Below are positions 1-9,239 of a stretch of 64,000 nt of DNA, piece by piece. Within the stretch, counting starts at the first letter, position 1; each line of letters starts with the position of its first letter. The notes beneath the pieces are model-generated. The model worked only from the letters and a program-made list of their open reading frames with translations. It did no database searches and was not told the DNA's origin. A program made the position numbers and the translations under genes. Location of the stretch: positions 1,550,001 to 1,614,000 of the forward strand of contig NZ_SMSI01000001.1 in NCBI RefSeq assembly GCF_004354915.1, given 5' to 3'. The DNA comes from Pseudohoeflea suaedae. Its GTDB lineage: Bacteria > Pseudomonadota > Alphaproteobacteria > Rhizobiales > Rhizobiaceae.

Positions 1-552
1 GCCATGGCTGCCATCATCGGGCTCGAGGCTGCAGACGTTCAGGCCGCCTGCGAGGAAGCTGCCGCAGGCGATGCGGTCTGCCAGATCGCCAACGACAATG
101 GCGGCGGACAGCTCGTCATCTCCGGAATGAAGCCCGCCGTCGAGCATGCCGCCCGCATCTGCACCGATAAGGGCGCCAAGCGCGCCGTCATGCTGCCCGT
201 GTCCGCGCCGTTCCATTCGGCCCTGATGCAGCCCGCTGCCGACGCGATGCGGCAGGCGCTGGCCGACGTGTCGAAGAAGGCGCCCGTCGTCCCGGTCATT
301 GCCAACGTCCGTGCCGCCCCCGTCACCGATCCCGAAGAAATCGCCGAACTGCTCGTCGAGCAGGTGACCGGCCAGGTTCGCTGGGCCGAGACCGTTGCCT
401 GGTTCGCGGCAAACGGCGTCGACACGCTGGCCGAGGTCGGTGCCGGCAAGGTGCTCTCGGGTCTTGCCCGCCGCATCGACCGCAACCTGAATTCAGTGGC
501 TCTCGGAACGCCGTCGGACATCGACGCCTTCCTTGCAAGCCTCGAAAGCTGA
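1..552 (+). CDS. fabD: Malonyl-CoA:ACP transacylase, C-terminal part (cut by window start)
   Basis: The reading frame is open from base 1 and ends at a TGA at 550-552, so this is the last ~183 residues of a protein of about 310. The visible part has the APFHS motif (about residue 70 of the fragment) that supplies the catalytic His of the Ser-His pair in FabD acyltransferases, and the late Gly-rich EVGAGKVLSGL stretch typical of the family C-terminus. The nucleophilic GHSLGE serine lies upstream of the window. FabD loads malonyl groups onto ACP in the cytoplasm. fabG follows after 39 bases and acpP and fabF are next on the same strand, which supports the call. Confidence 0.95.
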   Translation, partial: AMAAIIGLEAADVQAACEEAAAGDAVCQIANDNGGGQLVISGMKPAVEHAARICTDKGAKRAVMLPVSAPFHSALMQPAADAMRQALADVSKKAPVVPVIANVRAAPVTDPEEIAELLVEQVTGQVRWAETVAWFAANGVDTLAEVGAGKVLSGLARRIDRNLNSVALGTPSDIDAFLASLES

Positions 553-591
553 TAGTTTTACGTAAGAACCGACCCTGAAAGGGATGATCCC

Positions 592-1329
592 ATGTTCGAT
601 CTGACCGGCCGCAAGGCCCTCATCACCGGCGCTTCCGGCGGTATTGGCGAAGCGGTGGCCCGCGCGCTCCACGCGCAGGGCGCGATCGTCGGCCTCCACG
701 GGACCCGCGTCGAGAAGCTCGAGGCGCTGGCCGCCGATCTCGGCTCCAACTGCCATGTCCTTGCCGCCAACCTGTCGGACCGCGCCGAAGTGGCTGCCCT
801 CGGCAAGCGCGCCGAGGAAACGCTCGAAGGCGTGGACATTCTCGTCAACAATGCCGGCATCACCCGCGACGGCCTGTTCGTGCGGATGACGGACGAGCAG
901 TGGGACGACGTCATCGAGGTCAATCTCGGTTCGGTCTTTCGCCTCACCCGCGAACTGGCTCACCCGATGATGCGCCGCCGCCACGGCCGGATCGTCAACA
1001 TCACCTCGGTGGTCGGCGTGACCGGCAACCCCGGCCAGGCCAACTACTGTGCCTCCAAGGCCGGCATGATCGGCATGTCCAAGAGCCTCGCGCAGGAAAT
1101 TGCCAGCCGCAACGTCACGGTCAACTGCGTGGCGCCCGGCTTCATCGAATCGGCGATGACGGACAAGCTCAACGAAAAGCAGCGTGGCGCGATCATGGGC
1201 GCGATCCCGATGTCGCGCATGGGAACCGGGGCTGAAGTGGCCTCGGCGGTATCCTATCTGTCGTCGAACGAGGCGAGCTACGTGACCGGCCAGACGATTC
1301 ACGTCAATGGCGGCATGGCGATGATCTGA
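592..1329 (+). CDS. fabG: 3-oxoacyl-[ACP] reductase FabG
   Basis: This 245-residue classical short-chain dehydrogenase reduces 3-oxoacyl-ACP with NADPH in fatty acid elongation. Visible motifs are the nucleotide-binding TGASGGIG (residues 12-19), NNAG (86-89), Ser139 in NITSV and the YxxxK pair Tyr152/Lys156 (YCASK). The C-terminus, GGMAMI, is the usual FabG ending. The ATG at 592 follows the AAAGGGATG Shine-Dalgarno-like stretch. Its place between fabD and acpP separates it from the many other SDR enzymes, including the one at 31740-32510. Confidence 0.97.
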   Translation: MFDLTGRKALITGASGGIGEAVARALHAQGAIVGLHGTRVEKLEALAADLGSNCHVLAANLSDRAEVAALGKRAEETLEGVDILVNNAGITRDGLFVRMTDEQWDDVIEVNLGSVFRLTRELAHPMMRRRHGRIVNITSVVGVTGNPGQANYCASKAGMIGMSKSLAQEIASRNVTVNCVAPGFIESAMTDKLNEKQRGAIMGAIPMSRMGTGAEVASAVSYLSSNEASYVTGQTIHVNGGMAMI

Positions 1330-1606
1330 TATGCGCGAGGGGGCGGCTTGGGCCGGTCCCTTCGCAATACTGGCGGGGAACGTGTATTACAGGGTTAATT
1401 TTCGGCTTTTCCCGGCAAAAGAACCGTGTTACGTCCCGCCGACCATGGCGCGGAACCGGCGGCAACCGGGGAACATGGATGCTTAATCCACAGTCCTGCC
1501 CTTGCGGGCAGCGACCCGGCAAACTAAAAGTCCCGCCGAACTTGATTGGTAGTGCCGACGCCTTTAAAGGGCGTTGGAGTAACTTGGACAGGTTGAGGAA
1601 ACCGTT
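1330..1606. other. Intergenic region upstream of acpP
   Basis: This 277-bp gap holds no convincing ORF. It is long enough for an independent acpP promoter. The best candidate is TTGATT (1542-1547) with a 17-bp spacer to TAAAGG (1565-1570), which is only a weak match. AGGTTGAGG just before the acpP ATG acts as the ribosome binding site. Separate, strong acpP transcription is common in proteobacteria, but the promoter position here is an inference. Confidence 0.35.
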
Positions 1607-1843
1607 ATGAGCGATATCGCAGACCGCGTTAAGAAAATCGTTGTCGAACATCTGGGCGTTGAGGAAGAAAAAGTCACCGAAAGCGCAAGCTTCATCGACG
1701 ATCTCGGCGCGGACTCGCTTGACACTGTCGAGCTCGTCATGGCCTTCGAAGAAGAGTTCGGTATCGAAATTCCGGACGATGCGGCCGACACCATTCTGAC
1801 CGTCGGCGACGCTGTCAAATTCATCGAGAAGGCCCAGGCCTGA
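1607..1843 (+). CDS. acpP: Acyl carrier protein
   Basis: This 78-residue acidic protein carries growing acyl chains on a 4'-phosphopantetheine arm. The attachment serine is Ser37 in the GADSLD motif, which is a perfect match to housekeeping ACP. The helical regions around it ([34 protein letters not shown]) follow the standard four-helix pattern. It sits between fabG and fabF and is followed by a strong hairpin terminator, so acpP probably also makes a short abundant transcript of its own. Confidence 0.98.
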   Translation: MSDIADRVKKIVVEHLGVEEEKVTESASFIDDLGADSLDTVELVMAFEEEFGIEIPDDAADTILTVGDAVKFIEKAQA

Positions 1844-1852
1844 TCCATCCCG

Positions 1853-1888
1853 ACCGCCGGACGGATATGCGTATCCTCCGGCGGTTTT
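1853..1888 (+). terminator. Rho-independent terminator after acpP
   Basis: A perfect 9-bp outer stem (ACCGCCGGA at 1853-1861 with TCCGGCGGT at 1877-1885) encloses an inner GGATA/TATCC stem, and a short run of four T follows. It lies 10 bases after the acpP stop codon, between acpP and fabF. The T run is short, so read-through into fabF is possible. Confidence 0.75.
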
Positions 1889-1962
1889 GGATTCCGGTGG
1901 CAACTTTCCCGTGAGGGAATAGTTTAAACACCGCAGCATCAGATTAATCCGGACCTGAATAG

Positions 1963-3225
1963 ATGAGACGCGTTGTCATAACCGGCACTGGGCTGGTCAC
2001 ACCGCTTGGATGCGGAACCGAGATCACCTGGAAACGACTTCTGGACAGCCAGAGCGGCATCGGCCGCATCACCTCCTTCGAGGTGGACGATCTGGCCGCA
2101 CAGATTGCCGGGCAGATTCCAACGGATCCTGCGGACGAGGGATATTACAATCCCGACGACTGGATGGAGCCGAAGGAGCAGCGCAAGGTCGATCCCTTTA
2201 TCGTTTACGGCATGGCAGCCGCCGAGCTGGCGCTGAAGGATGCAGGCTGGAAACCCGAAACCGACGAAGATCAGATCGCCACCGGCGTGCTGATCGGATC
2301 GGGTATCGGTGGTCTCGAAGGTATCGTCGAGGCCGGCTACACGCTGCGCGACAAGGGCGCACGGCGTATTTCCCCCTTCTTCATTCCCGGCCGCCTGATC
2401 AACCTGGTCTCCGGTCAGGTTTCGATCCGCCACAAGCTGCGCGGTCCGAATCATTCCGTCGTCACGGCCTGTTCGACCGGTGCGCACGCCATTGGCGATG
2501 CCGCCCGTCTGATCATGCTCGGCGACGCCGACGTGATGGTCGCCGGCGGTGCTGAATCGCCCGTCTGCCGCATCGCGCTCGCAGGCTTCGCCGCCTGCAA
2601 GGCCCTGGCAACCGACTTCAACGACCGGCCTACCGAGGCATCGCGCCCCTATGATCGCGACCGTGACGGTTTCGTCATGGGCGAGGGCGCGGGCATCGTC
2701 GTTCTCGAAGAACTCGAACATGCCAAGGCCCGCGGCGCCAACATCATCGCCGAAGTGGTCGGTTACGGCCTTTCAGGCGACGCCTACCACATCACGGCAC
2801 CTGCCGAGGACGGCGACGGCGCCTATCGCTGCATGACGATGGCGCTCAAGCGCGCCGGTCTCACGGCCGCGGACATCGACTACATCAACGCCCATGGCAC
2901 CTCGACCATGGCCGACACGATCGAACTCGGCGCAGCCGAGCGTCTGCTCGGCGGTTCGGCTTCCAAGGTCTCCATGTCGTCGACCAAGTCGGCGACCGGT
3001 CACCTTCTGGGGGCCGCGGGTGCCATCGAGGCGATCTTCTCGGCGCTCGCCATTCGCGACAACATCGTTCCGCCAACCCTCAACCTCGAAAATCCCGAGG
3101 TGGAGACGAAGATCGACCTGGTTCCGAAGGTCGCCCGCAAGCGTCAGGTGGATGTTGCGCTGTCCAATTCCTTCGGCTTTGGCGGCACCAACGCTTCGCT
3201 GGTTCTGCGTCGCTATCAGGATTGA
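1963..3225 (+). CDS. fabF: 3-oxoacyl-[ACP] synthase II (FabF/KAS II)
   Basis: This 420-residue condensing enzyme extends acyl-ACP with malonyl-ACP. The Cys-His-His triad is visible: Cys170 in VTACSTG, His311 in NAHGTST and His347 in ATGHLLG, with the conserved Lys342 between the two histidines. The length fits FabF (about 413-421 residues). The GFGGTNASLV motif near the C-terminus is also canonical. It is the last gene of the fab block, and mltG follows, as in many Alphaproteobacteria. Confidence 0.97.
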   Translation: MRRVVITGTGLVTPLGCGTEITWKRLLDSQSGIGRITSFEVDDLAAQIAGQIPTDPADEGYYNPDDWMEPKEQRKVDPFIVYGMAAAELALKDAGWKPETDEDQIATGVLIGSGIGGLEGIVEAGYTLRDKGARRISPFFIPGRLINLVSGQVSIRHKLRGPNHSVVTACSTGAHAIGDAARLIMLGDADVMVAGGAESPVCRIALAGFAACKALATDFNDRPTEASRPYDRDRDGFVMGEGAGIVVLEELEHAKARGANIIAEVVGYGLSGDAYHITAPAEDGDGAYRCMTMALKRAGLTAADIDYINAHGTSTMADTIELGAAERLLGGSASKVSMSSTKSATGHLLGAAGAIEAIFSALAIRDNIVPPTLNLENPEVETKIDLVPKVARKRQVDVALSNSFGFGGTNASLVLRRYQD

Positions 3226-3320
3226 TCCGCAAACGTCGATTTGCGGTGCGTTATCCCTATCTTTCAGACCGAATCCACGCGTATGCCCATTGCGCGGCAA
3301 ACCGGCTTTTTGCCACATTG

Positions 3321-3340
3321 ATCCCTGAAATTTCGGGGAT
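3321..3340. repeat. 20-bp near-perfect palindrome upstream of mltG
   Basis: ATCCCTGAAATTTCGGGGAT reads the same on both strands except for one position pair. It ends 18 bases before the mltG start codon. There is no T run after it, so it is not a classic terminator. It could be an operator or an mRNA hairpin in the mltG leader. Confidence 0.5.
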
Positions 3341-3358
3341 TCGAAATGAGGATGCGAC

Positions 3359-4570
3359 GTGACTGAATCCAACCACGCCAACAAGGTAACTTTCGGACGG
3401 GCCAGCGCCGACAAGAGCCAGGACGAGGGCGCTTCGGGCCAGGCCAAGGGTCCCATCGTCCCCGTTTCTCCCTCCCAGGCCCTCAAGCCGGAAAAAGTGC
3501 CGCCGCCGCCGAAGCGCTCGCGCCGGGCGCGCAGCCAGGTCGTGATATTCCTCAACTTCATCATGACGATGATGATCTTGGTCGCGGTCGCGGGCGTCGG
3601 CCTGTTCTGGTACGGCAAGACCGAATTCGAGGGCGAAGGCCCGCTCGAGCAGACGACCGCCTTCATGGTCCCCGAAGGCGCCGGCTTCAACCAGATCGCA
3701 TCCTCGCTCGAGCAGCGCGGCATCATTTCGGATCAGCGCGTGTTCCGCGTCGCGGGCCGCACCGTCATGGGCGACGACACGATCAAGGCCGGCGAATACG
3801 AGATCAAGGCCCATGCCTCCATGCGCCAGATCCTCGACCTGATGCGCGACGGCCGGTCGATCCTGCACTCCTTCACGATCCCGGAAGGCTATACCACCTA
3901 TCATATCATCGAAAAGCTGCGGGAAGAACCGCTCCTGACGGGCGATCTCCCTCAGGACCTTCCCGAGGAGGGCGACCTGCTGCCCGAAACCTACAAGTTC
4001 TCGCGTGGCGCCGAACGCGCCGACATTCTGGCCCAGATGGAACGGGCGCAGACCCGCGCTCTCGACCAGATCTGGGACCGCCGCGATCCGGACCTGCCTC
4101 TCGAGAGCAAGGAAGAACTCGTCATCCTTGCCTCGATCGTTGAGAAGGAGACCGCGCGGGCCGACGAGCGGCCCCGTGTGGCCAGCGTCTTCTACAACAG
4201 GCTTGCCAAGGGCATGCGGCTGCAGTCCGACCCGACCGTGATCTACGGCATTTTCGGCGGTGAGGGGAAACCCTCCGACCGGCCGATCTACAAGTCCGAT
4301 CTCGAAAAGGACACGCCCTACAACACCTACACGATAAGCGGCTTGCCGCCGGCTCCGATCGCCAATCCGGGGCGTGAATCGATGGAGGCCGTGGCCAACC
4401 CGTCGCGCACCGAGGATCTCTATTTCGTCGCGGACGGCTATGGCGGGCACACATTCGCCAAGACGCTCGACGAGCACAACGCCAACGTGGCGCGCTGGCG
4501 CAAGCTGATGCGCGAGCAGGAAGCCAAGGCGAAAGCCGATGCGGCCGGTCAGGCCGAGGGGAGCCAGTAG
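3359..4570 (+). CDS. mltG: Endolytic murein transglycosylase MltG (YceG family)
   Basis: This 403-residue inner-membrane protein cleaves nascent glycan strands and so sets peptidoglycan chain length. It has a cytoplasmic N-terminal region rich in Pro, Lys and Arg (residues 1-60), one transmembrane helix (about 61-85) and a periplasmic YceG domain. The catalytic Glu of the family corresponds to Glu262 in ASIVEKET. The YNTY...GLPPAPIANPG stretch is another family hallmark. The GTG start at 3359 is chosen because the ATGs just upstream are followed at once by an in-frame TGA. The N-terminal cytosolic extension is longer than in E. coli, as is usual for Rhizobiales. Confidence 0.93.
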   Translation: MTESNHANKVTFGRASADKSQDEGASGQAKGPIVPVSPSQALKPEKVPPPPKRSRRARSQVVIFLNFIMTMMILVAVAGVGLFWYGKTEFEGEGPLEQTTAFMVPEGAGFNQIASSLEQRGIISDQRVFRVAGRTVMGDDTIKAGEYEIKAHASMRQILDLMRDGRSILHSFTIPEGYTTYHIIEKLREEPLLTGDLPQDLPEEGDLLPETYKFSRGAERADILAQMERAQTRALDQIWDRRDPDLPLESKEELVILASIVEKETARADERPRVASVFYNRLAKGMRLQSDPTVIYGIFGGEGKPSDRPIYKSDLEKDTPYNTYTISGLPPAPIANPGRESMEAVANPSRTEDLYFVADGYGGHTFAKTLDEHNANVARWRKLMREQEAKAKADAAGQAEGSQ

Positions 4571-4626
4571 GCGGTCGAGCGCGCGCGGCTTGCCGCGCCG
4601 TCGATGCCGCCCTGGATGGAGGGAGC

Positions 4627-5510
4627 ATGTCGGTACAATCCATGACCGGGTTCGCCCGGTCTGAAACCCGCTGGAACGGCGCCCGGTTCGTCTGGGAGAT
4701 CCGCTCGGTCAACGGCAAGGGTCTCGATGTCCGCATGCGCCTGCCGCAGGGCTTCGAGGCGCTGGAAGTTGCCGCCCGAAAGGCTGTCTCGGATGCGTTT
4801 GCCCGCGGCAATATGCAGGTCACGCTCCAGGCGGGCGAGGGCGCGCAGGCGATCGAGGCGGTGGTCAACGAAGAGGCGCTCGAAGCCGTCATCGGTCTCG
4901 TCGAAAAGCTCGGTGACCGCATCGATGCCCGGAAGCCGACGCTCGACGGGATTCTCAATATCCGCGGCATTCTCGAACTCCGGGAACCCGAGCTCGAGGC
5001 CGGTCAGCGGGCCGACCGCGACAAGGCGATCCTCAACGGGCTCGACGAGGCGATCAAGGCGCTGGTCGCCATGCGCGAGCGCGAGGGCGCCGAGATGGTC
5101 CGCGTTCTGTCCGGCCAGGTCGACCGTATCGCAGAACTTGCGGATGCCGTCGAAAACAGCCCGGCGCGCTCCCAGGAGGCTATCAGGGCGCGCCTGGCCG
5201 AGCAGGTTGCCAATCTTCTCGACGCCCACCAGAGCCTCGACATGGACCGTATTCACATGGAAGCGGCGATCCTGGCGACGAAGGCCGATCTGCGCGAGGA
5301 GATCGACAGGCTCAAGGCCCATGTCGGCGCGGTGCGCGAACTGCTCGCCGAGGGCGGTCCCGTCGGTCGGCGGCTCGATTTCCTGGCGCAGGAATTCAAC
5401 CGCGAAACCAATACGATTTGCTCCAAGTCGAATGCCGCTCAGGTGACTGCCATCGGCCTTGATCTGAAGGTGCTCATCGATCAGTTTCGCGAACAAATCC
5501 AAAATCTGGA

Positions 5511-5514
<4 letters not shown>
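4627..5514 (+). CDS. yicC: YicC family protein (stress-linked endoribonuclease family)
   Basis: This 295-residue protein starts with [12 protein letters not shown], the signature N-terminus of the YicC family, and ends with a DUF1732-type segment ([22 protein letters not shown]). YicC of E. coli is reported as an endoribonuclease with a role in stationary-phase survival; the role here is inferred from family. GGAGG lies just before the ATG. The stop codon overlaps the GTG start region of gmk, so the two are probably translationally coupled; yicC-gmk is a very common pair in proteobacteria. Confidence 0.93.
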
Positions 5515-6188
<674 letters not shown>

Positions 6189-6202
6189 CGGCAGCGCAGG
6201 CC

Positions 6203-7048
6203 TCAGCCGCGCCGCTGGTTCTGGGGGCGCGCCAGCAGGCAGAACTCTTCCAGTGAAAGCGTTTCCGCCCGCCGTGTGGGATCGATTCCCGCGGCTTCGA
6301 GCAGCGCTTCCCCTCCTACCGGCTTCAGGCTCTGGCGCAGCATCTTGCGGCGCTGGCCGAACGCTGCCTGCGTGATCCGTTCCAGGTCTGCAAGCGCGCA
6401 GGGCAGGCGGGTCGCTTTCGGTGTCAGGTGAACGACGGAGGAGGTGACCTTCGGCGGCGGGTTGAAGGCTTGCGGCGGAATGTCGAACAGGATCTCGGTG
6501 TCGGCGATCCAGCCGGCCAGCACGCCCAGCCGCCCGTAATGGTTGGATCCCGGCCTGGCGACGATGCGCTGGCCGACTTCCTTCTGGAACATCAGCGTCA
6601 TGGAGGCCCAGAACGGCTTTTCGACATCGCGCGTGAGCCAGTTGATCAGAAGCTGCGTGCCGACATTATAGGGAAGGTTGGCGACGATCCGCACCTTCTC
6701 GCCCGCTGCAAGCTCCGCCAGATCCACCTTCAGCGCATCGCCCTCGATGACCTCCAGCTTTCCAGGATAGTGATCGCCGATCTCGGCAAGCGCAGGCAGG
6801 CAACGTGTATCGCGCTCGATGGCGATGACCTTCCTGGCGCCGGAGGCGAGAAGGGCGCGCGTCAGACCGCCGGGGCCGGGGCCGATCTCGATGGTCACGT
6901 GATTGTCGAGCGATCCCGCCGAACGCGCGATCTTCTGGGTCAGGTTGAGGTCGAAGAGAAAGTTCTGGCCGAGCGCCTTGAGCGCATCGAGCCCGTGCCG
7001 GGCGACGACATCGCGCAGCGGTGGCAGACCGTCGAATGCAAGGCTCAT
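6203..7048 (-). CDS. rsmA: 16S rRNA (adenine1518-N6/adenine1519-N6)-dimethyltransferase
   Basis: This 281-residue SAM-dependent enzyme (KsgA) dimethylates two adjacent adenines in the 3' hairpin of 16S rRNA late in 30S maturation. The SAM motif I is [11 protein letters not shown] and the catalytic motif IV is NLPYN. The N-terminal GQNFLFD corresponds to the KsgA GQNFL signature. A longer open frame continues upstream, but its product looks non-coding; the ATG at 7048 gives the family's usual N-terminus. It is the last gene of the lptF-to-rsmA minus-strand run, 29 bases after pdxA. The pdxA-rsmA pairing is ancient. Confidence 0.95.
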   Translation of the reverse strand: MSLAFDGLPPLRDVVARHGLDALKALGQNFLFDLNLTQKIARSAGSLDNHVTIEIGPGPGGLTRALLASGARKVIAIERDTRCLPALAEIGDHYPGKLEVIEGDALKVDLAELAAGEKVRIVANLPYNVGTQLLINWLTRDVEKPFWASMTLMFQKEVGQRIVARPGSNHYGRLGVLAGWIADTEILFDIPPQAFNPPPKVTSSVVHLTPKATRLPCALADLERITQAAFGQRRKMLRQSLKPVGGEALLEAAGIDPTRRAETLSLEEFCLLARPQNQRRG

Positions 7049-7077
7049 GGGGTATTGCTCACGGGAAGGTCCACGGC

Positions 7078-8112
7078 CTAGTCCTGGCGCGCTGCGGCTT
7101 CGCTGGCCGCCATGCCCGCGGCCATCAGGATTGCCGCAATCAGGCTGTCGGGGCGCGCCTTGCCGGTTCCGGCGATGTCGAAGGCGGTCCCGTGGTCGGG
7201 CGAGGTCCGGATGAAGGGCAGGCCGAGCGTCACGTTGACGCCGTCGTGGAAGCCGAGCGTCTTGACCGGGATGAGTGCCTGGTCGTGATACATGCAGATC
7301 GCCGCATCGTAGGTCGCGCGTGCCTCCTCGTGGAACATGGTATCCGCGGGCAGGGGGCCGTAGCACAGGATGCCTTCCGCCTGCAGCTGCGAGACCGCGG
7401 GACGGATGACCTCCTCGTCTTCCATGCCCAGCGCTCCGTTCTCCCCGGCATGCGGATTGAGACCGGAAACGGCAAGGCGGGGGGCGCGAATGCCGAAACG
7501 ACGCTCCAGCCCGTCGGCGAGAACCCGGCCGGTCGCCACGATGTCCTCGGTCCTGAGCGCCTTGGGAACCCTGTTGAGCGGGATGTGGATGGTCACTGGG
7601 GCAACGCGGAGATACTGGTTGGCCAGAAGCATCACGGGCAGGAGTTCGACCCCGGCCCGCTCTGACGCGAGAGCACCCAGATATTCGGTGTGGCCCGGAA
7701 ACTTGAAGCCGGCGTCATAGAGAACGGACTTGGCGATCGGCGCCGTGACGACGCCATCGACCCGCCCCTCGCAGGCATATTCGACCGAGAGGCTTATCGT
7801 CTCGATGACGGCTCGACCGTTGGCCGGGGTCGGATTGCCTGCGGAAACGGCTTCCGGGTAGTGCACGGGTGCCACCGGAAGGGCTGCGGCGAAATGGGAT
7901 GCCGCCTCCTCCGGCGAAGCCTCGACCAGCGGAACATCGAGGCCGAGCGCATGTGCCCGGCTCTTCAGAACCGCAGGATCGCCGACGACGATGAATGCCG
8001 GGAGGCGGGCCGGTTCCCTGCGTGCCCAGGCCATGAGCGCGATATCGGGGCCGATTCCGGCCGGGTCGCCCAAGCTCAGCGCAAGAGTGCCCGATCCGTC
8101 TTCGGGTTTCAT
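7078..8112 (-). CDS. pdxA: 4-hydroxythreonine-4-phosphate dehydrogenase
   Basis: This 344-residue NAD-dependent enzyme of DXP-dependent pyridoxal phosphate synthesis oxidises and decarboxylates 4-phosphohydroxy-L-threonine. The family's metal-site histidines are visible in [17 protein letters not shown] and [15 protein letters not shown]. The N-terminal [13 protein letters not shown] is the PdxA signature. It starts 11 bases after the upstream SurA-like gene and is followed by rsmA, so it belongs to the envelope/rsmA operon. Confidence 0.95.
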   Translation of the reverse strand: MKPEDGSGTLALSLGDPAGIGPDIALMAWARREPARLPAFIVVGDPAVLKSRAHALGLDVPLVEASPEEAASHFAAALPVAPVHYPEAVSAGNPTPANGRAVIETISLSVEYACEGRVDGVVTAPIAKSVLYDAGFKFPGHTEYLGALASERAGVELLPVMLLANQYLRVAPVTIHIPLNRVPKALRTEDIVATGRVLADGLERRFGIRAPRLAVSGLNPHAGENGALGMEDEEVIRPAVSQLQAEGILCYGPLPADTMFHEEARATYDAAICMYHDQALIPVKTLGFHDGVNVTLGLPFIRTSPDHGTAFDIAGTGKARPDSLIAAILMAAGMAASEAAARQD

Positions 8113-8123
8113 AGCAGCCTGTC

Positions 8124-9065
8124 CTAGCGGTTCGAGATCACCGCGCGCTTGCGCAGTTCGTCGAGATACTTTTCGGCATCGGCGCTGTCACCGGCGCCAT
8201 CATCGTTCTCCGCCTGGAAGACCATGGCGGCGGCCACGTCGTCAGAGACGGTCTTCGACGAGCAGATCGCAATGAACTCGATGCCGCGATCCGTCTGGCG
8301 GGTCCGCGTGGTGCCGCCGGACTTCGTGCTTTCGATCGCCTGCTTCCAGTCACCCGGCAGCTGCGGCTGCAGAACGCGCCCCAGGTCTCGCACCGTCACA
8401 TCCTTGAGGCTGCGGACCATGTCGTGGGTGGCGCTGCAATTGGAGAACTGGCCGCGCATCCGCTCGGCTTCGCCCTGGCGTGCGCCCAGATAGGAACTCG
8501 ACCGCTTGTTCTGCGGCACCACGAAGATGACCTGCTGGAGAATGTATTCGGTCGTCGAAGGCTTCGATCCGCCCTGTTCGAGCATCTTGGACACCAGATC
8601 CTGCGTCGACGAGCTTTCGGAACCGTAACGGGCCTTGACCATGCGCGGCCAGGTCATCTGCACGCGGATGAAGTTCTTGAAGTGCTCGGCGGTGACGCCG
8701 GCCTGCGACAGGACCTGGGTAAGCTGCGCCGTCGACATCTTGTTGTTGGCGGCGAAACGCTGGAAGGACGCCTCGACCTGAGCATCGGGGATGGCGGCAC
8801 CCACCCGGTTGGCTTCCTGCATCTTCAGCGCTTCTTCCGTCAGCTGCTTGCGTGCCTTTTCCTGAAGGTTGCCGCTCTGGCGCTGCAACCGGAGAAACGC
8901 CACGCGCCGTGACAGGTCGACGCTGGTAATGGCCTGCTTGTTGACCACGATCTTGATTTCGCTGGCTGCCTGCGCAGGGGCGACGACGGCCGGACCTGCA
9001 AGGGATGCGGTTACCATCGCCGCGAAAAGGCAGCGGGCAACGCGACTGACGGGCGCTGAAATCAT
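8124..9065 (-). CDS. SurA-like periplasmic chaperone / peptidylprolyl isomerase homologue
   Basis: This 313-residue protein has an N-terminal signal peptide ending near AQAASE (about residue 34). A SurA N-terminal chaperone region (about 35-165) follows, with the ITSVDLSRRVAFLRLQ element typical of SurA. The C-terminal half looks like a diverged rotamase domain, so isomerase activity is uncertain. It lies directly downstream of lptD and upstream of pdxA, the same place surA has in E. coli, and it would be expected to escort outer membrane proteins such as LptD. The context supports a SurA role more strongly than the sequence alone. Confidence 0.85.
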   Translation of the reverse strand: MISAPVSRVARCLFAAMVTASLAGPAVVAPAQAASEIKIVVNKQAITSVDLSRRVAFLRLQRQSGNLQEKARKQLTEEALKMQEANRVGAAIPDAQVEASFQRFAANNKMSTAQLTQVLSQAGVTAEHFKNFIRVQMTWPRMVKARYGSESSSTQDLVSKMLEQGGSKPSTTEYILQQVIFVVPQNKRSSSYLGARQGEAERMRGQFSNCSATHDMVRSLKDVTVRDLGRVLQPQLPGDWKQAIESTKSGGTTRTRQTDRGIEFIAICSSKTVSDDVAAAMVFQAENDDGAGDSADAEKYLDELRKRAVISNR

Positions 9066-9239
9066 CTCGAGTATCCTTTTCTGTCCGGCTCCTCCGCCGG
9101 TCTCTCATCTGACACCGTTCGCAGGGAAGGTGTCAGCTCTGATTGCCCGCCTCATTCGCCCCTACTTGCGGCGAAAGGATGACGGCGCCGGAGGCTGCCA
9201 TCGGTCTTCGCCGCCCAGGCGGACGCGTTAACTGTCGTG

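Noticed and set aside
6203-7366. The rsmA reading frame is open for 318 bases upstream of the chosen ATG.
   Set aside because: The extra part is the pdxA coding sequence read in another frame; the family N-terminus and the ATG at 7048 fit better.
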